A stretch of DNA of 64,000 nt from positions 124,001 through 188,000 of the forward strand of contig DATGZX010000298.1 of the NCBI GenBank assembly GCA_035296965.1. Reading direction: 5' to 3'. The translations under genes were made by a program, and so were the position numbers. Position 1 is the stretch's first letter; each line of letters opens with the position of its first letter. Source of the DNA: DATGZX01 sp035296965. GTDB taxonomy: Bacteria > Planctomycetota > Planctomycetia > Gemmatales > Gemmataceae. Below are positions 1 to 8,532 of this stretch, one piece after another. The notes below the pieces were generated by a model. That model had not been told where the DNA came from. It saw only the letters and a program-made list of their open reading frames with translations, and did not search any database.

Positions 1-281
1 TCCGCCGCCAGCAGGTCACCCGCTTGCGCGCCGGTCCTCAGCATGTCAGTGATGCGATATTGATTCAAAATGAGTCGATCGGACTTGCCGCGGGAAAGGG
101 CCGAGATGGCAAACTCCGTCAGGTAATTATTGACGCGCAGCCATTCGCAGAAGCGCGCCGGATCCGCGGCATCCTTGCGCCCGGCCCGGAGCCAGCGGCC
201 TCTCATGGCCGCGACCTCTTCCGCGGACACCAGTTTCAGCTTCTCGATCTGGCCAAAGAGATCTTCTACTGTGAGTTGCAT
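1..281 (-). CDS. N-terminal part of a planctomycete Ser/Thr kinase-like protein (cut by window edge)
   Basis: The minus strand is open from an ATG at 281 to the left edge with no stop. About 93 residues are visible, starting MQLTVEDLFGQIEKL. The text then runs through a helical segment (FCEWLRVNNYLTEFAISAL) into SRGKSDRLILNQYRITDML. This resembles the short helical N-terminal domain placed before the glycine-rich loop in many planctomycete protein kinases, where a line such as 'LGQYRI.. L..G..G.V' follows. A second ATG at 287 is in frame, but GGGAG lies 7 bases before the 281 ATG, so that start is preferred. No catalytic residues are inside the window. The kinase assignment is inferred from this N-terminal pattern alone. 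Confidence 0.6.
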   Translation of the reverse strand, partial: MQLTVEDLFGQIEKLKLVSAEEVAAMRGRWLRAGRKDAADPARFCEWLRVNNYLTEFAISALSRGKSDRLILNQYRITDMLRTGAQAGDLLAA

Positions 282-431
282 TGCCATTCTCCCAGTTCCA
301 TGCCCAACTCAGCACAGCGTACGTCCGGCATCTTGGTGTTGCAAGGAAATCCCTCTCGGCGCGAGTTCGTGCCGGAGATAAGAGGACGGCGCCTGGTCCT
401 CTTCGAAGCCTGGAAAATGGATTTTAATTCT

Positions 432-761
432 TCAATCGCGTCGACGTTTTTCGGATGTGACGATGGCGAACACCGTCGCTGCGAGAACGCACGCGAACGC
501 GGCTGCCCCGGCAGAGAGCCGCACAAACCCTTCTGTTTCATGCATCAGCGGATCGAGGCTGTCCTCATCCCGACCCAAGGGAAGCACGTGCGATTGCCTG
601 CAAGCCACAAGATACAGCGGCAAGGGAATCATGAGAATGACTCCCACAACGCGGGCGGCGGCCCCTCGAACCGTGCGCTGCGGCGTCAACGGCACCTTAC
701 CGATAAGGAAGGCCAGCATCCCAAGGACGAACAGAGTCGCTTCGAGGATGAAATAACCCAT
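432..761 (-). CDS. small membrane protein of unknown function
   Basis: A 109-residue protein starting MGYFILEATLFVLGMLAF. Two hydrophobic stretches occupy roughly residues 1-22 and 38-55. A polar loop with LPLGRDEDSLDP follows, then a third hydrophobic segment (about 75-100, rich in A/V/F) and a basic tail SEKRRRD. This is an integral membrane topology with three helices. The reading frame stays open upstream to 959, but that extension is polar, compositionally unlike the rest and overlaps the next gene, so the ATG at 761 is chosen. There is no clear Shine-Dalgarno. It lies 88 bp downstream of the CoA-transferase gene and could be co-transcribed with it. I do not recognise a named family. Confidence 0.6.
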   Translation of the reverse strand: MGYFILEATLFVLGMLAFLIGKVPLTPQRTVRGAAARVVGVILMIPLPLYLVACRQSHVLPLGRDEDSLDPLMHETEGFVRLSAGAAAFACVLAATVFAIVTSEKRRRD

Positions 762-849
762 GAATCTACCCAAAGGCACGTCGCTGCCGGGAGAAGCACG
801 TCTCAATTGGAGAATACTGCCGCTTGCCTCCTCAGCCAGGGCATCCGAT

Positions 850-1686
850 TCATTGCGCTGGCGCTGATCGGACCTCGACGATAGGCAAGCCGTGTTTTTC
901 TGCCCAGGTCTCCCACTCGGATGCCGTGCGTGTTTGGAACACTGCTCGTAGTTGCTCACAATCGGGGGAGCTGAGGATTAGCAACCGCTGGAGCTGGTCC
1001 CAAAAATGCGGCTCCAGGGTCGCGACGGCGATCCAGCCTTCTCTGGCAGGATAGAGGTTGTACCCCGGGAAACCGCCTCCCAGAACTCCGCCGGCGGTGG
1101 TCAACCCATGACGCAATGCTTGTTCGATGCCAGTTTCAGAGAGGCGCACCTCCATGTACTGGGCCTCCCGCCCACGTTCGCGTGCAAGGATCAGCGCCAG
1201 AGCGGCCGTCGCGGCCATCTGTGCGCCAGCCCAATCTGCCATCAACGCCCGCGGGAGATGCGGCGGCGTGAGCAAGCCGAGTTCGGCCTGATAAGTCAGG
1301 TCGTGCCCCGGAAATTCTTCCCGCGGCGGGCCATAGCCCACAAGTGCGACCTGGCAGAGCCGCGGATAACTGGCATGCAGCTCAGGCCAGGAAAGCTCCA
1401 AGCGCCTTAGCCCCGAGAGGCGGCTCGCCGTGATGAGCAGGTCGGATTGCCCCAGCCAGGTCGTCAGCCGGTTGTGGCTGGCCTGGTCCTTCAAATTCAA
1501 GGGAACGACTTCGACACCGCGATGCAGTTCCTGGTACCAGGCGGGTGCGCCGCGCGCCAAAGGATCGCCTTCCAACGGCTCAACCTTCACCACGGCGGCC
1601 CCAAGCCGGACCAGCTGAGCGACGGCCAGCGGACCGGGGAGATTGATGGCCAGCGTGAGAACGCGCATATTGTCGAGCGGTTGCAT
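850..1686 (-). CDS. CaiB/BaiF-type (family III) CoA transferase, short form
   Basis: 278 residues. The N-terminus has the family hallmark of a Rossmann-like start (MRVLTLAINLPGPLAVAQL) followed by LGAAVVKVEPLEGDPLA. The segment HDLTYQAELGLL places Asp129 at the position of the catalytic aspartate of formyl-CoA transferase. YMEVRLSETGIEQAL and the YNLYPAREGWIAV stretch are also typical. Family members move CoA between carboxylic acids, but substrate cannot be read from sequence. At 278 residues it is about 100 shorter than typical CaiB enzymes (about 380-400), lacking part of the small domain, so activity is not assured. AGAAGG precedes the ATG. It lies 27 bp after the LolA-like gene on the same strand and is likely in one transcript with it. 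Confidence 0.8.
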   Translation of the reverse strand: MQPLDNMRVLTLAINLPGPLAVAQLVRLGAAVVKVEPLEGDPLARGAPAWYQELHRGVEVVPLNLKDQASHNRLTTWLGQSDLLITASRLSGLRRLELSWPELHASYPRLCQVALVGYGPPREEFPGHDLTYQAELGLLTPPHLPRALMADWAGAQMAATAALALILARERGREAQYMEVRLSETGIEQALRHGLTTAGGVLGGGFPGYNLYPAREGWIAVATLEPHFWDQLQRLLILSSPDCEQLRAVFQTRTASEWETWAEKHGLPIVEVRSAPAQ

Positions 1687-1713
1687 GAAACCTTCTCATG
1701 CTGGACGATGCGC

Positions 1714-2457
1714 TCAAGGTTCGAAGTTCGCGTCTTCCAGCTTTTCAAATATCTTCACGTCCGTGATTTCCATTTCCCCAAAAGGTTTGCCGTCCCGGCG
1801 GACTACCACTTTCGTTGGACGTTTTATGCCGCCAAAATCCTTGTAATTGTCGAGGATCTTTTCCTGAAGTACTTCTTGCATGCTTTTGACATCCAGGGCC
1901 TTGTCTTCGATTTTGACAAGAAACCCGCTGGCCTTGTCGAAATACAAGCTGACGTCGCGATGTCCTCGCGAGGAGATTTTTATTCCGAGCGCGTCACGAT
2001 CGTTCACCTTGGTTTCTCCAAGGGGCGCCAGTTTGTAGCCCCTCTCCCGAAGTACGATCAGACTGGCGACTCCGTCAGCATAAACCTGTTCCTTCAGTTC
2101 CTCCTTGAGCTTATCGTTCAGCGGAACATCGACCCCGTTCTGACGGATTGTGACTCGGTCCCCATTCACTGCCTGGATAATGGTGAGCTTCATGCCATTA
2201 ACATCCATCTCCATGACGCTCTTGAATTTGCCGGGGAGCTCGGAAAACCCTTCAACGCCGACTTGAATTTCATCTGGCAGGTATACTGCGCCCTTGCCCT
2301 TCATCTGCACGCCCTTGTACTTCTCGATCATGCGAGCGCCGCCGTGAACCTGAAGAGCCCGCTCAATAACGGCCCGCGGTTCGAACTGGGCCAACGTCCT
2401 GCCGCTTGAGAGCAGCAAGAGAAAAAGAGCAAGAGAATTGATTGCCGTTCTACGCAC
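1714..2457 (-). CDS. secreted LolA-like / outer-membrane lipoprotein-sorting-like protein
   Basis: 247 residues from a GTG at 2457, which has GGAGG six bases upstream. An upstream in-frame ATG at 2478 would bury that ribosome-binding site. The N-terminus is a signal peptide (RRTAINS, then a leucine run, cleavage near RTLAQ). The mature part begins with an 'ALQVHGGARMIEKYKGVQMKG' type opening, shortened here, and continues with alternating beta strands such as VSLYFDKASGFLVKIE and IKRPTKVVVRRDGKP. These resemble the half-barrel of LolA/LolB-like and DUF4292-type proteins. It is probably a periplasmic protein. A lipoprotein-carrier role is inference; a planctomycete-specific family is equally possible. 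Confidence 0.65.
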   Translation of the reverse strand: MRRTAINSLALFLLLLSSGRTLAQFEPRAVIERALQVHGGARMIEKYKGVQMKGKGAVYLPDEIQVGVEGFSELPGKFKSVMEMDVNGMKLTIIQAVNGDRVTIRQNGVDVPLNDKLKEELKEQVYADGVASLIVLRERGYKLAPLGETKVNDRDALGIKISSRGHRDVSLYFDKASGFLVKIEDKALDVKSMQEVLQEKILDNYKDFGGIKRPTKVVVRRDGKPFGEMEITDVKIFEKLEDANFEP

Positions 2458-2778
2458 GAAACACCTCCATATGTCCAAACTGTGGAAAAGACCTCTCCTT
2501 CAGATCCTCCGTGTCGATGAGCTGGCTGCGGCAGACCCTGTCCAGGATGACAATGACTACCCAATGCTACGTTTCCTTCGGGTTTACGCAAGTGGATGTT
2601 GAAGAGAGATCGCTCTTCTACGGGGGCGGAGTCGTTTTGTCGCATGAAAGGCGGAGGCTGACGCGCGAAGCAAGCAGGCGGATCTCCACTTTTGATTTGC
2701 GTGATCCTCGGCCATCGGAGATAATCCAACGTACAGCTTTCCACTCGTAAGAGTTCTTCTCCTGCGGAGGGATGCCGC

Positions 2779-4152
2779 ATGCCACCACCCATCGACAGGG
2801 TCGATCCAGCCAAGGCGTGGTTGCCTTGGGAGCCCGATGCTGGTCAACCCTGGAACCTGAAATGGGCGGCGCATCTCTACCGGCGGGCCGGCTTTGGAGC
2901 CAGCCTTGCCGAATTGCGAGGGGCGGTCCAGCACGGCTATCACGCCACCCTCGTTCGAGTGTTTGAGGGGCCAGCCCAGCCGGCTTCGCTTGATTTTATC
3001 AAGCTCGGCGAGCGCATGGCCGGTCGCAATGAGCCCCAGGAACTGCGGGCCTGGTGGCTGTACTGCATCCTCAACGGTCCGGTCCCGCTCCTCGAAAAAC
3101 TGACCCTGTTCTGGCACAACCATTTCGCGACCAGCATCGCCAAGGTGCAGCGCACCGATTTGATGTTTAATCAGAACAAGCTCATTCGCCAGCACGCCCT
3201 GGGCAAGTTCCGGCCTTTCCTCGGCGACATGAGTCGCGATCCGGCAATGCTCGTCTGGCTCGATTCGAACAGCAACGTGAAGGGCAAGCCGAACGAAAAC
3301 TATGCGCGCGAATTGATGGAGCTGTTCAGCCTGGGCGTCGGCCACTATACGGAAAAGGACATTCGCGAGGCAGCACGCGCATTCACCGGCTGGCATACCG
3401 ACGACGATAAGTTTGATTTCAATGCCGTGCTGCACGACGACGGCCCCAAAACCGTTCTGAGCCGGCTAGGCAACTGGAATGGCGACGACGTGGTGCGCAT
3501 CGTTCTCGATCAACCCGCCGCGGCGCATTTCCTGGTTCGCAAGCTCTATCGCTATCTTATCAGCGAAAGTGTGCCTCCCCCGCCTGTCCTGCTGGAGCCG
3601 CTTGCCGACTCTTTTCGGAAGAGCGACTACGATGTTGGCCTCTTGGTGAAGACCATGCTCAGCTCCCGTCACTTCTTTTCCAGCCACGCCTATAGGCACA
3701 GGATCAAGTGCCCGGTGGAATATGTAGTTGATGTCGTGCGCAATCTCGTTCCCAACTCGGAGCTCCAGGTTGCTCTTGCTCCCCTGGCCGCTCACCTGGA
3801 AGAGATGGGCCAGCAACTGTTCGCGCCGCCCAATGTCAAAGGCTGGGAAGGCGGCAGGAACTGGCTGAACACCGCCACCGTCCTGGCAAGACACAATTTC
3901 GCACAGATGACTCTCACCGGCAACCTTGGGTTCGACCCTCTGCAGGCCTTCCGCGCCGAAAAGCTATCAGAGCCGGGTAGGATCGTGCAGTTTCTGGCTG
4001 AGCAGTTCCTGGACGGCGAAATTGGGGCAGAGCAACGCAAGAAATTGCAAGCCTACCTTGGAGATGGCAAGCTCCAAGGGACCGCGCGGGAACAGCGCGT
4101 GAAAGAAACCATGCATGCGTTCATGACCATGCCGGAGTATCAATTAGCCTGA
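2779..4152 (+). CDS. DUF1800 domain protein
   Basis: 457 residues. Typical DUF1800 features are WAAHLYRRAGFGAS near the N-terminus, LFWHNHFATSIAKVQ, the ANYARELMELFSLG-like segment (NENYARELMELFSLGVGHYT), AARAFTGWH, and the C-terminal PPNVKGWEGGRNWLNTATVLAR. No signal peptide is visible. The family is abundant in Planctomycetes and usually paired with a DUF1501 gene, exactly as here (next gene 75 bp downstream). The biochemical role is unknown. GGAGG at 2766-2770 lies eight bases before the chosen ATG, and another ATG at 2772 is out of frame. Family assignment is strong. Confidence 0.92.
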   Translation: MPPPIDRVDPAKAWLPWEPDAGQPWNLKWAAHLYRRAGFGASLAELRGAVQHGYHATLVRVFEGPAQPASLDFIKLGERMAGRNEPQELRAWWLYCILNGPVPLLEKLTLFWHNHFATSIAKVQRTDLMFNQNKLIRQHALGKFRPFLGDMSRDPAMLVWLDSNSNVKGKPNENYARELMELFSLGVGHYTEKDIREAARAFTGWHTDDDKFDFNAVLHDDGPKTVLSRLGNWNGDDVVRIVLDQPAAAHFLVRKLYRYLISESVPPPPVLLEPLADSFRKSDYDVGLLVKTMLSSRHFFSSHAYRHRIKCPVEYVVDVVRNLVPNSELQVALAPLAAHLEEMGQQLFAPPNVKGWEGGRNWLNTATVLARHNFAQMTLTGNLGFDPLQAFRAEKLSEPGRIVQFLAEQFLDGEIGAEQRKKLQAYLGDGKLQGTAREQRVKETMHAFMTMPEYQLA

Positions 4153-4226
4153 AGGGTTGTCAACAAAGCAAGGAAGCTCTTGTTCTCTAAACTAGTTCAT
4201 TCCTGCGTCAGCCAATGGAGGTAGTT

Positions 4227-5471
4227 ATGTTCAACCGTCGGCAGTTCTTGACCAGCTCGCTCAAGGGATCGTCCTTGCTGGCGCTTGGGTCGCTCGTACC
4301 CGACTTCGTGGCGAACACGGCGCAGGCGGCCGAGGCAGGAAAGGATACCGTCCTCGTCATCATCGAGCTGTCGGGAGGCAATGACGGCCTGAACACCGTC
4401 ATTCCCTTTGCGGACGACCTCTACCACCAGGCCAGGCCAACTCTTGCCTTTAAAAAGGAACAGGTCTTACGCGTGAATGACACGATAGGCCTTCATCCCT
4501 CGCTACGCGGCCTCCAGCAGATGTTGCACAAGGAAGAGCTGGCGATCGTGCAAGGCGTGGGCTATCCCAACCCCGATCGTTCGCACTTCGAAGCGATGGA
4601 TATCTGGCAATCTGCTGACCCGAAACGCCAGATGAATAGCGGCTGGATTGGCAGGAGCGTTCCGGACTTGCAAGACAAGCGCGGCAACGTGCCGGTCATG
4701 CAAATTGGTCCGAATCGGCTGCCGTTGGCGCTACAGGGAGGCCCTGGGGGCGTCGTCAGCATCAACAACGAGCATCCCTATCAGCTCGAACTGGGAACGA
4801 AGGACAAGGCCAAGCAGAAAACGCGGAAGCGCCTCCTGGAAGATCTTGCCGGCACACCCCAGGTGGATAACAGCAATGCCCTACTGCAGTTCGTGCGCAG
4901 ACGCCAGGTCCAGACTTATTCGACGCTCGAACGCTTGGAAGAAGCGCTGCAGGTGCCTAATCAGCAAGAGGGACAATTTGCCTTCAGTTCTCTGTCGCAA
5001 AAGATGAAGCTGATCGGCCGGCTGATCGAAAAGGGCTTCGGCACCCGGGTTTTCTACGTGAACCTGGATGGCTTCGACACACACTCCAAGCAGGCCGACA
5101 CTCAGTCGGGGTTGCTTCGGGAATTGGGAGACGCCATTTCGTTTCTGTTTAACGACTTGCAGCGCACGGACCATGCCAAGCGCGTGCTGGTAATGACGTT
5201 CTCCGAATTCGGCCGCCGTGTGCAGGAAAACGGCAGCAAGGGGACCGACCACGGGGCCGCGTCGTGCATGTTCGTTGCCGGCCCGGCTGTCCAGGGCGGG
5301 CCACTGGGCAAGCACCCAAGCCTGAAGGACCTGGACGCGGGCGATCTCAAACACCAGGTTGATTTCCGTTCCGTCTACGCCACCCTCCTGGATCAATGGC
5401 TCGGCTGCGACAGCAAAACGGTGCTGGGCGGCACGTTTGATCACGTGAAGCTCGTAAAAGGCAAGGTATAG
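4227..5471 (+). CDS. DUF1501 domain protein, Tat-type signal
   Basis: 414 residues starting MFNRRQFLTSSLKGSSLLAL. The paired arginines followed by a hydrophobic segment and AQAAE look like a twin-arginine export signal. Family motifs include VIIELSGGNDGLNTVIP, IGLHPSL, the GYPNPDRSHFEAMDIWQ segment, DGFDTHSKQ and the C-terminal MTFSEFGRRVQENGSKGTDHG. The DUF1501 fold is alkaline-phosphatase/sulfatase-like, but no enzymatic activity is established. The in-frame ATG at 4215 is rejected because GGAGG (4217-4221) lies just inside it and five bases before the 4227 ATG. The gene is paired with the upstream DUF1800 gene, a standard association in planctomycetes. Confidence 0.92.
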   Translation: MFNRRQFLTSSLKGSSLLALGSLVPDFVANTAQAAEAGKDTVLVIIELSGGNDGLNTVIPFADDLYHQARPTLAFKKEQVLRVNDTIGLHPSLRGLQQMLHKEELAIVQGVGYPNPDRSHFEAMDIWQSADPKRQMNSGWIGRSVPDLQDKRGNVPVMQIGPNRLPLALQGGPGGVVSINNEHPYQLELGTKDKAKQKTRKRLLEDLAGTPQVDNSNALLQFVRRRQVQTYSTLERLEEALQVPNQQEGQFAFSSLSQKMKLIGRLIEKGFGTRVFYVNLDGFDTHSKQADTQSGLLRELGDAISFLFNDLQRTDHAKRVLVMTFSEFGRRVQENGSKGTDHGAASCMFVAGPAVQGGPLGKHPSLKDLDAGDLKHQVDFRSVYATLLDQWLGCDSKTVLGGTFDHVKLVKGKV

Positions 5472-5504
5472 CCGGGGAACTCCCGTTGAAGAAAGGGCCA
5501 ATCC

Positions 5505-6419
5505 ATGAAAACACCATCGCGCCAGGGTTTCACTCTGTTTCAACTGATTGTCGTGTTGGCGCTCTTGGCAATCCTGTTCGGGATGCTTCTGCCGCTCATC
5601 GCGAAGGCCCGGCAGGCTGCAGAAAAAGCCGCTGCGTTCAACAATCTCAAACAAATTGCCTTGGCGTGTCATAACTATCACGATGTGAATACCAGTTTTC
5701 CCCCAGGCAACGACGCCAGCAATTTCTCCGCGGCTGCTTACCTGCTACCTTATCTCGAACAGAATAACTTCTTCAAACAAATTGACTTCAAGAAACCGCT
5801 GACGGACGTGGTGAATGTGCCGGCCCGCAAGACAAATATTCCCGTATTTCTTAGCCCGCGTGATCCCCTGCCTGTTCCCGGGGGTGCATTTGGCCCGACG
5901 AATTATCTGTTCAACGCAGGCTCTCAGCCCGCATTGGCTGGGAACGACGGCATTTTCTACCAGGACTCGAAGACGAAGATTCAGGACATCACCGATGGTA
6001 CAAGCAATACGTTGCTGGCGGGAGAGACGCTACGCGGCGATGGCGGTTCCAAGGCGGTTACGGTCGAGCGCCAGTACGTTCTGCTTGGCAAGGACGCCAT
6101 CAAGAACGTTCAGGAAGAAACTGGCGTGGACGATTTCAAGGCGAACAAGCACATTGCTGGGGACCGCGGTGCGAGTTGGATGGATGGGCGCTTCTTGCAA
6201 GGCACCTTCACGGCGATACTCCTACCAAACGATGTGCAGCCGGACGTGAGTTGTGGCGGGCTAGGCGGCGTTTCAGCACTGCGCAGTCTGGAAGAAGACG
6301 TCGTCGTTGCCATGTGCGACGGCAGCGTCCGGCCCGTCAAGACAAAGAAACTGACCAAGGACATGTGGAAGGCCCTGAGCACGCGGAACGGCGGTGAGGC
6401 CGTCTCGGTTGATTTTTGA
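5505..6419 (+). CDS. DUF1559 prepilin-like protein
   Basis: 304 residues. The N-terminus is a type IV prepilin/pseudopilin signal (RQGFTLFQLIVVLALLAIL) with cleavage expected after the glycine. The usual glutamate at position +5 of the mature protein is replaced by glutamine (FTLFQ instead of FTLxE). The DUF1559 body follows: NNLKQIALACHNYHD, YLLPYLEQNNFFKQID, ITDGTSNTLLAGE, and the C-terminal VVAMCDGSVRPVKT (the H-X9-DG-type end region). These proteins are massively expanded in planctomycetes and probably form or decorate pseudopili; exact function is unknown. The gene starts 33 bp after the DUF1501 gene and may belong to the same transcript. Confidence 0.92.
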   Translation: MKTPSRQGFTLFQLIVVLALLAILFGMLLPLIAKARQAAEKAAAFNNLKQIALACHNYHDVNTSFPPGNDASNFSAAAYLLPYLEQNNFFKQIDFKKPLTDVVNVPARKTNIPVFLSPRDPLPVPGGAFGPTNYLFNAGSQPALAGNDGIFYQDSKTKIQDITDGTSNTLLAGETLRGDGGSKAVTVERQYVLLGKDAIKNVQEETGVDDFKANKHIAGDRGASWMDGRFLQGTFTAILLPNDVQPDVSCGGLGGVSALRSLEEDVVVAMCDGSVRPVKTKKLTKDMWKALSTRNGGEAVSVDF

Positions 6420-6488
6420 AAGAAGCAACCACGCCCCATATCGGCATACAGCATTAAGGTGGTAAGAAGAGAAGCGCTATCCGTTCCC

Positions 6489-6944
6489 CTATTGCTTGCG
6501 TTTTGTCCTCGCAAATTCGATGACAGTTTCCACCTGCTCTTCCGTCTCAATGGAACCCGGCCGAAGCTTGCGAATGCGCGCGATTGCGCTAGTCGCGTTC
6601 ATGCCCTGGTGCACGAAATAGGCGCCGATTACAACACCCGTGCGGCCCAGGCCGGCTCCACAATGGACTGCAACGCCCATCTTATTGGCGTTGGCGCGCT
6701 CGATGGCTGAAACACACCTTTCGAGCTGTTCTAGAGTTGGAGGTTCCATGTCGACCACCGGAACATGAACCAGCAGCAGGCCAGAAGCCTCTATCCATTC
6801 TCGTCGCGGATGGTCCTCGGTAAGGGAGATCAAGACCTCAATTCCTTGTTTACGCATCCAATCCAGGTCTTCTTGGGATTCGGGTTGCGCCAGTGCTGCG
6901 ACCAGCGGTTTTTCGATCCAGGAGAAACCGTACGGCTGAGGCAT
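6489..6944 (-). CDS. DUSP23-like dual-specificity phosphatase
   Basis: 151 residues from the ATG at 6944 (MPQPYGFSWIEKPLVAAL). The frame is open to an ATG at 6977, but the family starts at the 'NFSW' strand, so the internal start is chosen. The active-site loop VHCGAGLGRTG matches HC-x5-R-[ST], with Cys95 and Arg101. The C-terminal AIARIRKLRPGSIETEEQ is characteristic of the DUSP23/archaeal-type small phosphatases. It should hydrolyse phosphoprotein or small phosphate esters in the cytoplasm. It is convergent with the DUF1559 gene (69 bp between stops). Substrate unknown. Confidence 0.88.
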   Translation of the reverse strand: MPQPYGFSWIEKPLVAALAQPESQEDLDWMRKQGIEVLISLTEDHPRREWIEASGLLLVHVPVVDMEPPTLEQLERCVSAIERANANKMGVAVHCGAGLGRTGVVIGAYFVHQGMNATSAIARIRKLRPGSIETEEQVETVIEFARTKRKQ

Positions 6945-7079
6945 GGTAGCGCATCGCTCATCCAGAAGGTGGCTCATTCACTGGTGCATCATAGCACGGG
7001 TGAGGAATTGGCAATCTGTCTCGTTTCACCAGTCAGTTGGGTATTCTTGGTCGAGTAGCCTCGGGTTCGGCCGCGTTGC

Positions 7080-7622
7080 TCAATCGCGGAGCGGCTTTTG
7101 CTGAAAGCGAGCACGCAACTGGTTGGCCTGCTCCCACACCTTCGGCTCCATTCTCAGGAAATCGATCAAGTTGCCCGTCGAGATCCCGAGAGCCGCAGCG
7201 GCGTCACTGACGCGCGCCCCGACGGCCTGCAGCGCATCAAGCACCACGCCCGCTGCGGGCCAGAAACGCGGATCCTTCCGGCTTAGATCCAAACGGCTCT
7301 GCTGTGCAATGGCCGCGCAATAGCCCTCGTAGGCGATCAAACCATCCGGCCCAAGGCGCTCGGGCGGCAACTCATCGCGAAGTTTCAGATAAAACGCCTG
7401 CCGCAGCCGCCGCAGCGCCCGGGCGCGATTCTCATGCTGCGAACGGCTTTCTTCCGCGATCACGATCAACCCACTTGGCGGATGCCTTATCCTCACCGCG
7501 GAAGAGGTCTTGTTGCGTTTCTGGCCTCCAGGACCGCTTGCACGGTAAGTGTCCACGGCACACTGAGCGAGTAATTGCTGGTCCGTCAAATCTGTCCAGG
7601 TATTCCGGCGGTTCGCTCCCAT
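7080..7622 (-). CDS. GGQ-domain release-factor-like protein with helical C-terminal extension
   Basis: 180 residues. Residues 10-85 are a stand-alone class I release-factor catalytic domain. YRASGPGGQKRNKTSSAVRI carries the GGQ motif (32-34) that enters the peptidyl-transferase centre, and RSQHENRARALRRLRQA is the usual following helix. There is no codon-recognition domain, as in ArfB/YaeJ/ICT1 and related rescue hydrolases. Instead of the basic ArfB tail, residues about 105-175 are helical and include VSDAAAALGISTGNLIDFL, which reads like a helix-turn-helix. A role in rescue of stalled ribosomes or peptidyl-tRNA hydrolysis is inferred from the domain. No strong ribosome-binding site is visible. 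Confidence 0.82.
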   Translation of the reverse strand: MGANRRNTWTDLTDQQLLAQCAVDTYRASGPGGQKRNKTSSAVRIRHPPSGLIVIAEESRSQHENRARALRRLRQAFYLKLRDELPPERLGPDGLIAYEGYCAAIAQQSRLDLSRKDPRFWPAAGVVLDALQAVGARVSDAAAALGISTGNLIDFLRMEPKVWEQANQLRARFQQKPLRD

Positions 7623-7714
7623 GATATACGTGATCCGCGACCAAGGGCAGCAGAAAACCTAGGGAGTTGGTCATCCAAACGGCAGAGTCGTTGGAAGGAA
7701 AAAGCGCTGGACTC

Positions 7715-8437
7715 TTAAACCCCGCGGGCCTTCGGATCCCAAATATACTTGTGAAGCTGCAACTGCATTCGGACGTGCAGTGGCGATGCCAGAAGCCAGT
7801 TTGCCAGCTCGACTGGTTGGACCAGGCCGAACGCTGGACTTAAAATCACGATGAACCGCCGCTCAAGATCGTGGCTTTGAACGATTTCTGCCGCCCAGTC
7901 GAAATCGCGACGTGAAGCGATCACCAACTTGATTTGATCGGTAGGTTTAAGCTGCTCCAGATTGGCCCAGCGATTGCCCTCGGATTCGCCGCTGTCGGGG
8001 CATTTTAGATCCATAATAATGTGGACGCGCGCATCAACTCTGCTCACGTCATGAGCCCCGCTGGTCTCGAGCAGCACAGTGAATCTGCGCTCCACTAGCT
8101 CCGTCATTAGTGGGAGCACTTCCTCCTGCAGGAGCGGCTCGCCTCCGGTGACTTCCACAAGAGGGCACCTGAGAGATTCGACCTGATGCACTACTTCGTC
8201 GAGCGTGCACGCGCTGCCCTGGGCAAAAGCATGAGGAGTATCGCACCAGGTGCAGCGTGCATCGCACACAGCCAGCCGCACGAACGTGCAGGGCAGCCCG
8301 GCGAACGTCGATTCGCCCTGGATGCTTTTGTAGATTTCATGGATCAGCAGCTGCCCCGGCAGCTTGCCGTGCAACAGTGCGAGCCGATGCTGATTGGATA
8401 GCGTTACAGGCGTCATGGGGAATTGCATATCCCTCAT
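7715..8437 (-). CDS. queE: 7-carboxy-7-deazaguanine synthase
   Basis: 240 residues. This radical SAM enzyme converts 6-carboxytetrahydropterin to 7-carboxy-7-deazaguanine in the queuosine/preQ0 pathway. The shortened family opening IHEIYKSIQGEST is followed by CDARCTWCDT, the CxxxCxxC [4Fe-4S] motif (Cys58, Cys62, Cys65). VEVTGGEPLLQ is the SAM-contact GGE motif, and HIIMDLKCPDSGE and QLQLHKYIWDP are typical QueE segments. ATGs at codons 1, 4 and 8 are all possible starts; the first is reported. No other queuosine genes are adjacent. Function is confident from motif order and length. Confidence 0.93.
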   Translation of the reverse strand: MRDMQFPMTPVTLSNQHRLALLHGKLPGQLLIHEIYKSIQGESTFAGLPCTFVRLAVCDARCTWCDTPHAFAQGSACTLDEVVHQVESLRCPLVEVTGGEPLLQEEVLPLMTELVERRFTVLLETSGAHDVSRVDARVHIIMDLKCPDSGESEGNRWANLEQLKPTDQIKLVIASRRDFDWAAEIVQSHDLERRFIVILSPAFGLVQPVELANWLLASPLHVRMQLQLHKYIWDPKARGV

Positions 8438-8532
8438 TGGTTCTTACTTCGCCCGGCAAACTTATTGTAGCGATCTCGTAAAGCGCAGGGCGCTGGCGGC
8501 GAAAGCTTTGCGAGAGCCTGGCAACCATGCCA

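Noticed and set aside
24..884. Plus-strand 286-residue open frame
   Set aside because: Shadow of the kinase fragment and the small membrane protein; basic, low-quality composition.
1447..2409. Plus-strand 320-residue open frame
   Set aside because: Antisense shadow of the CoA-transferase and the LolA-like gene; no family resemblance.
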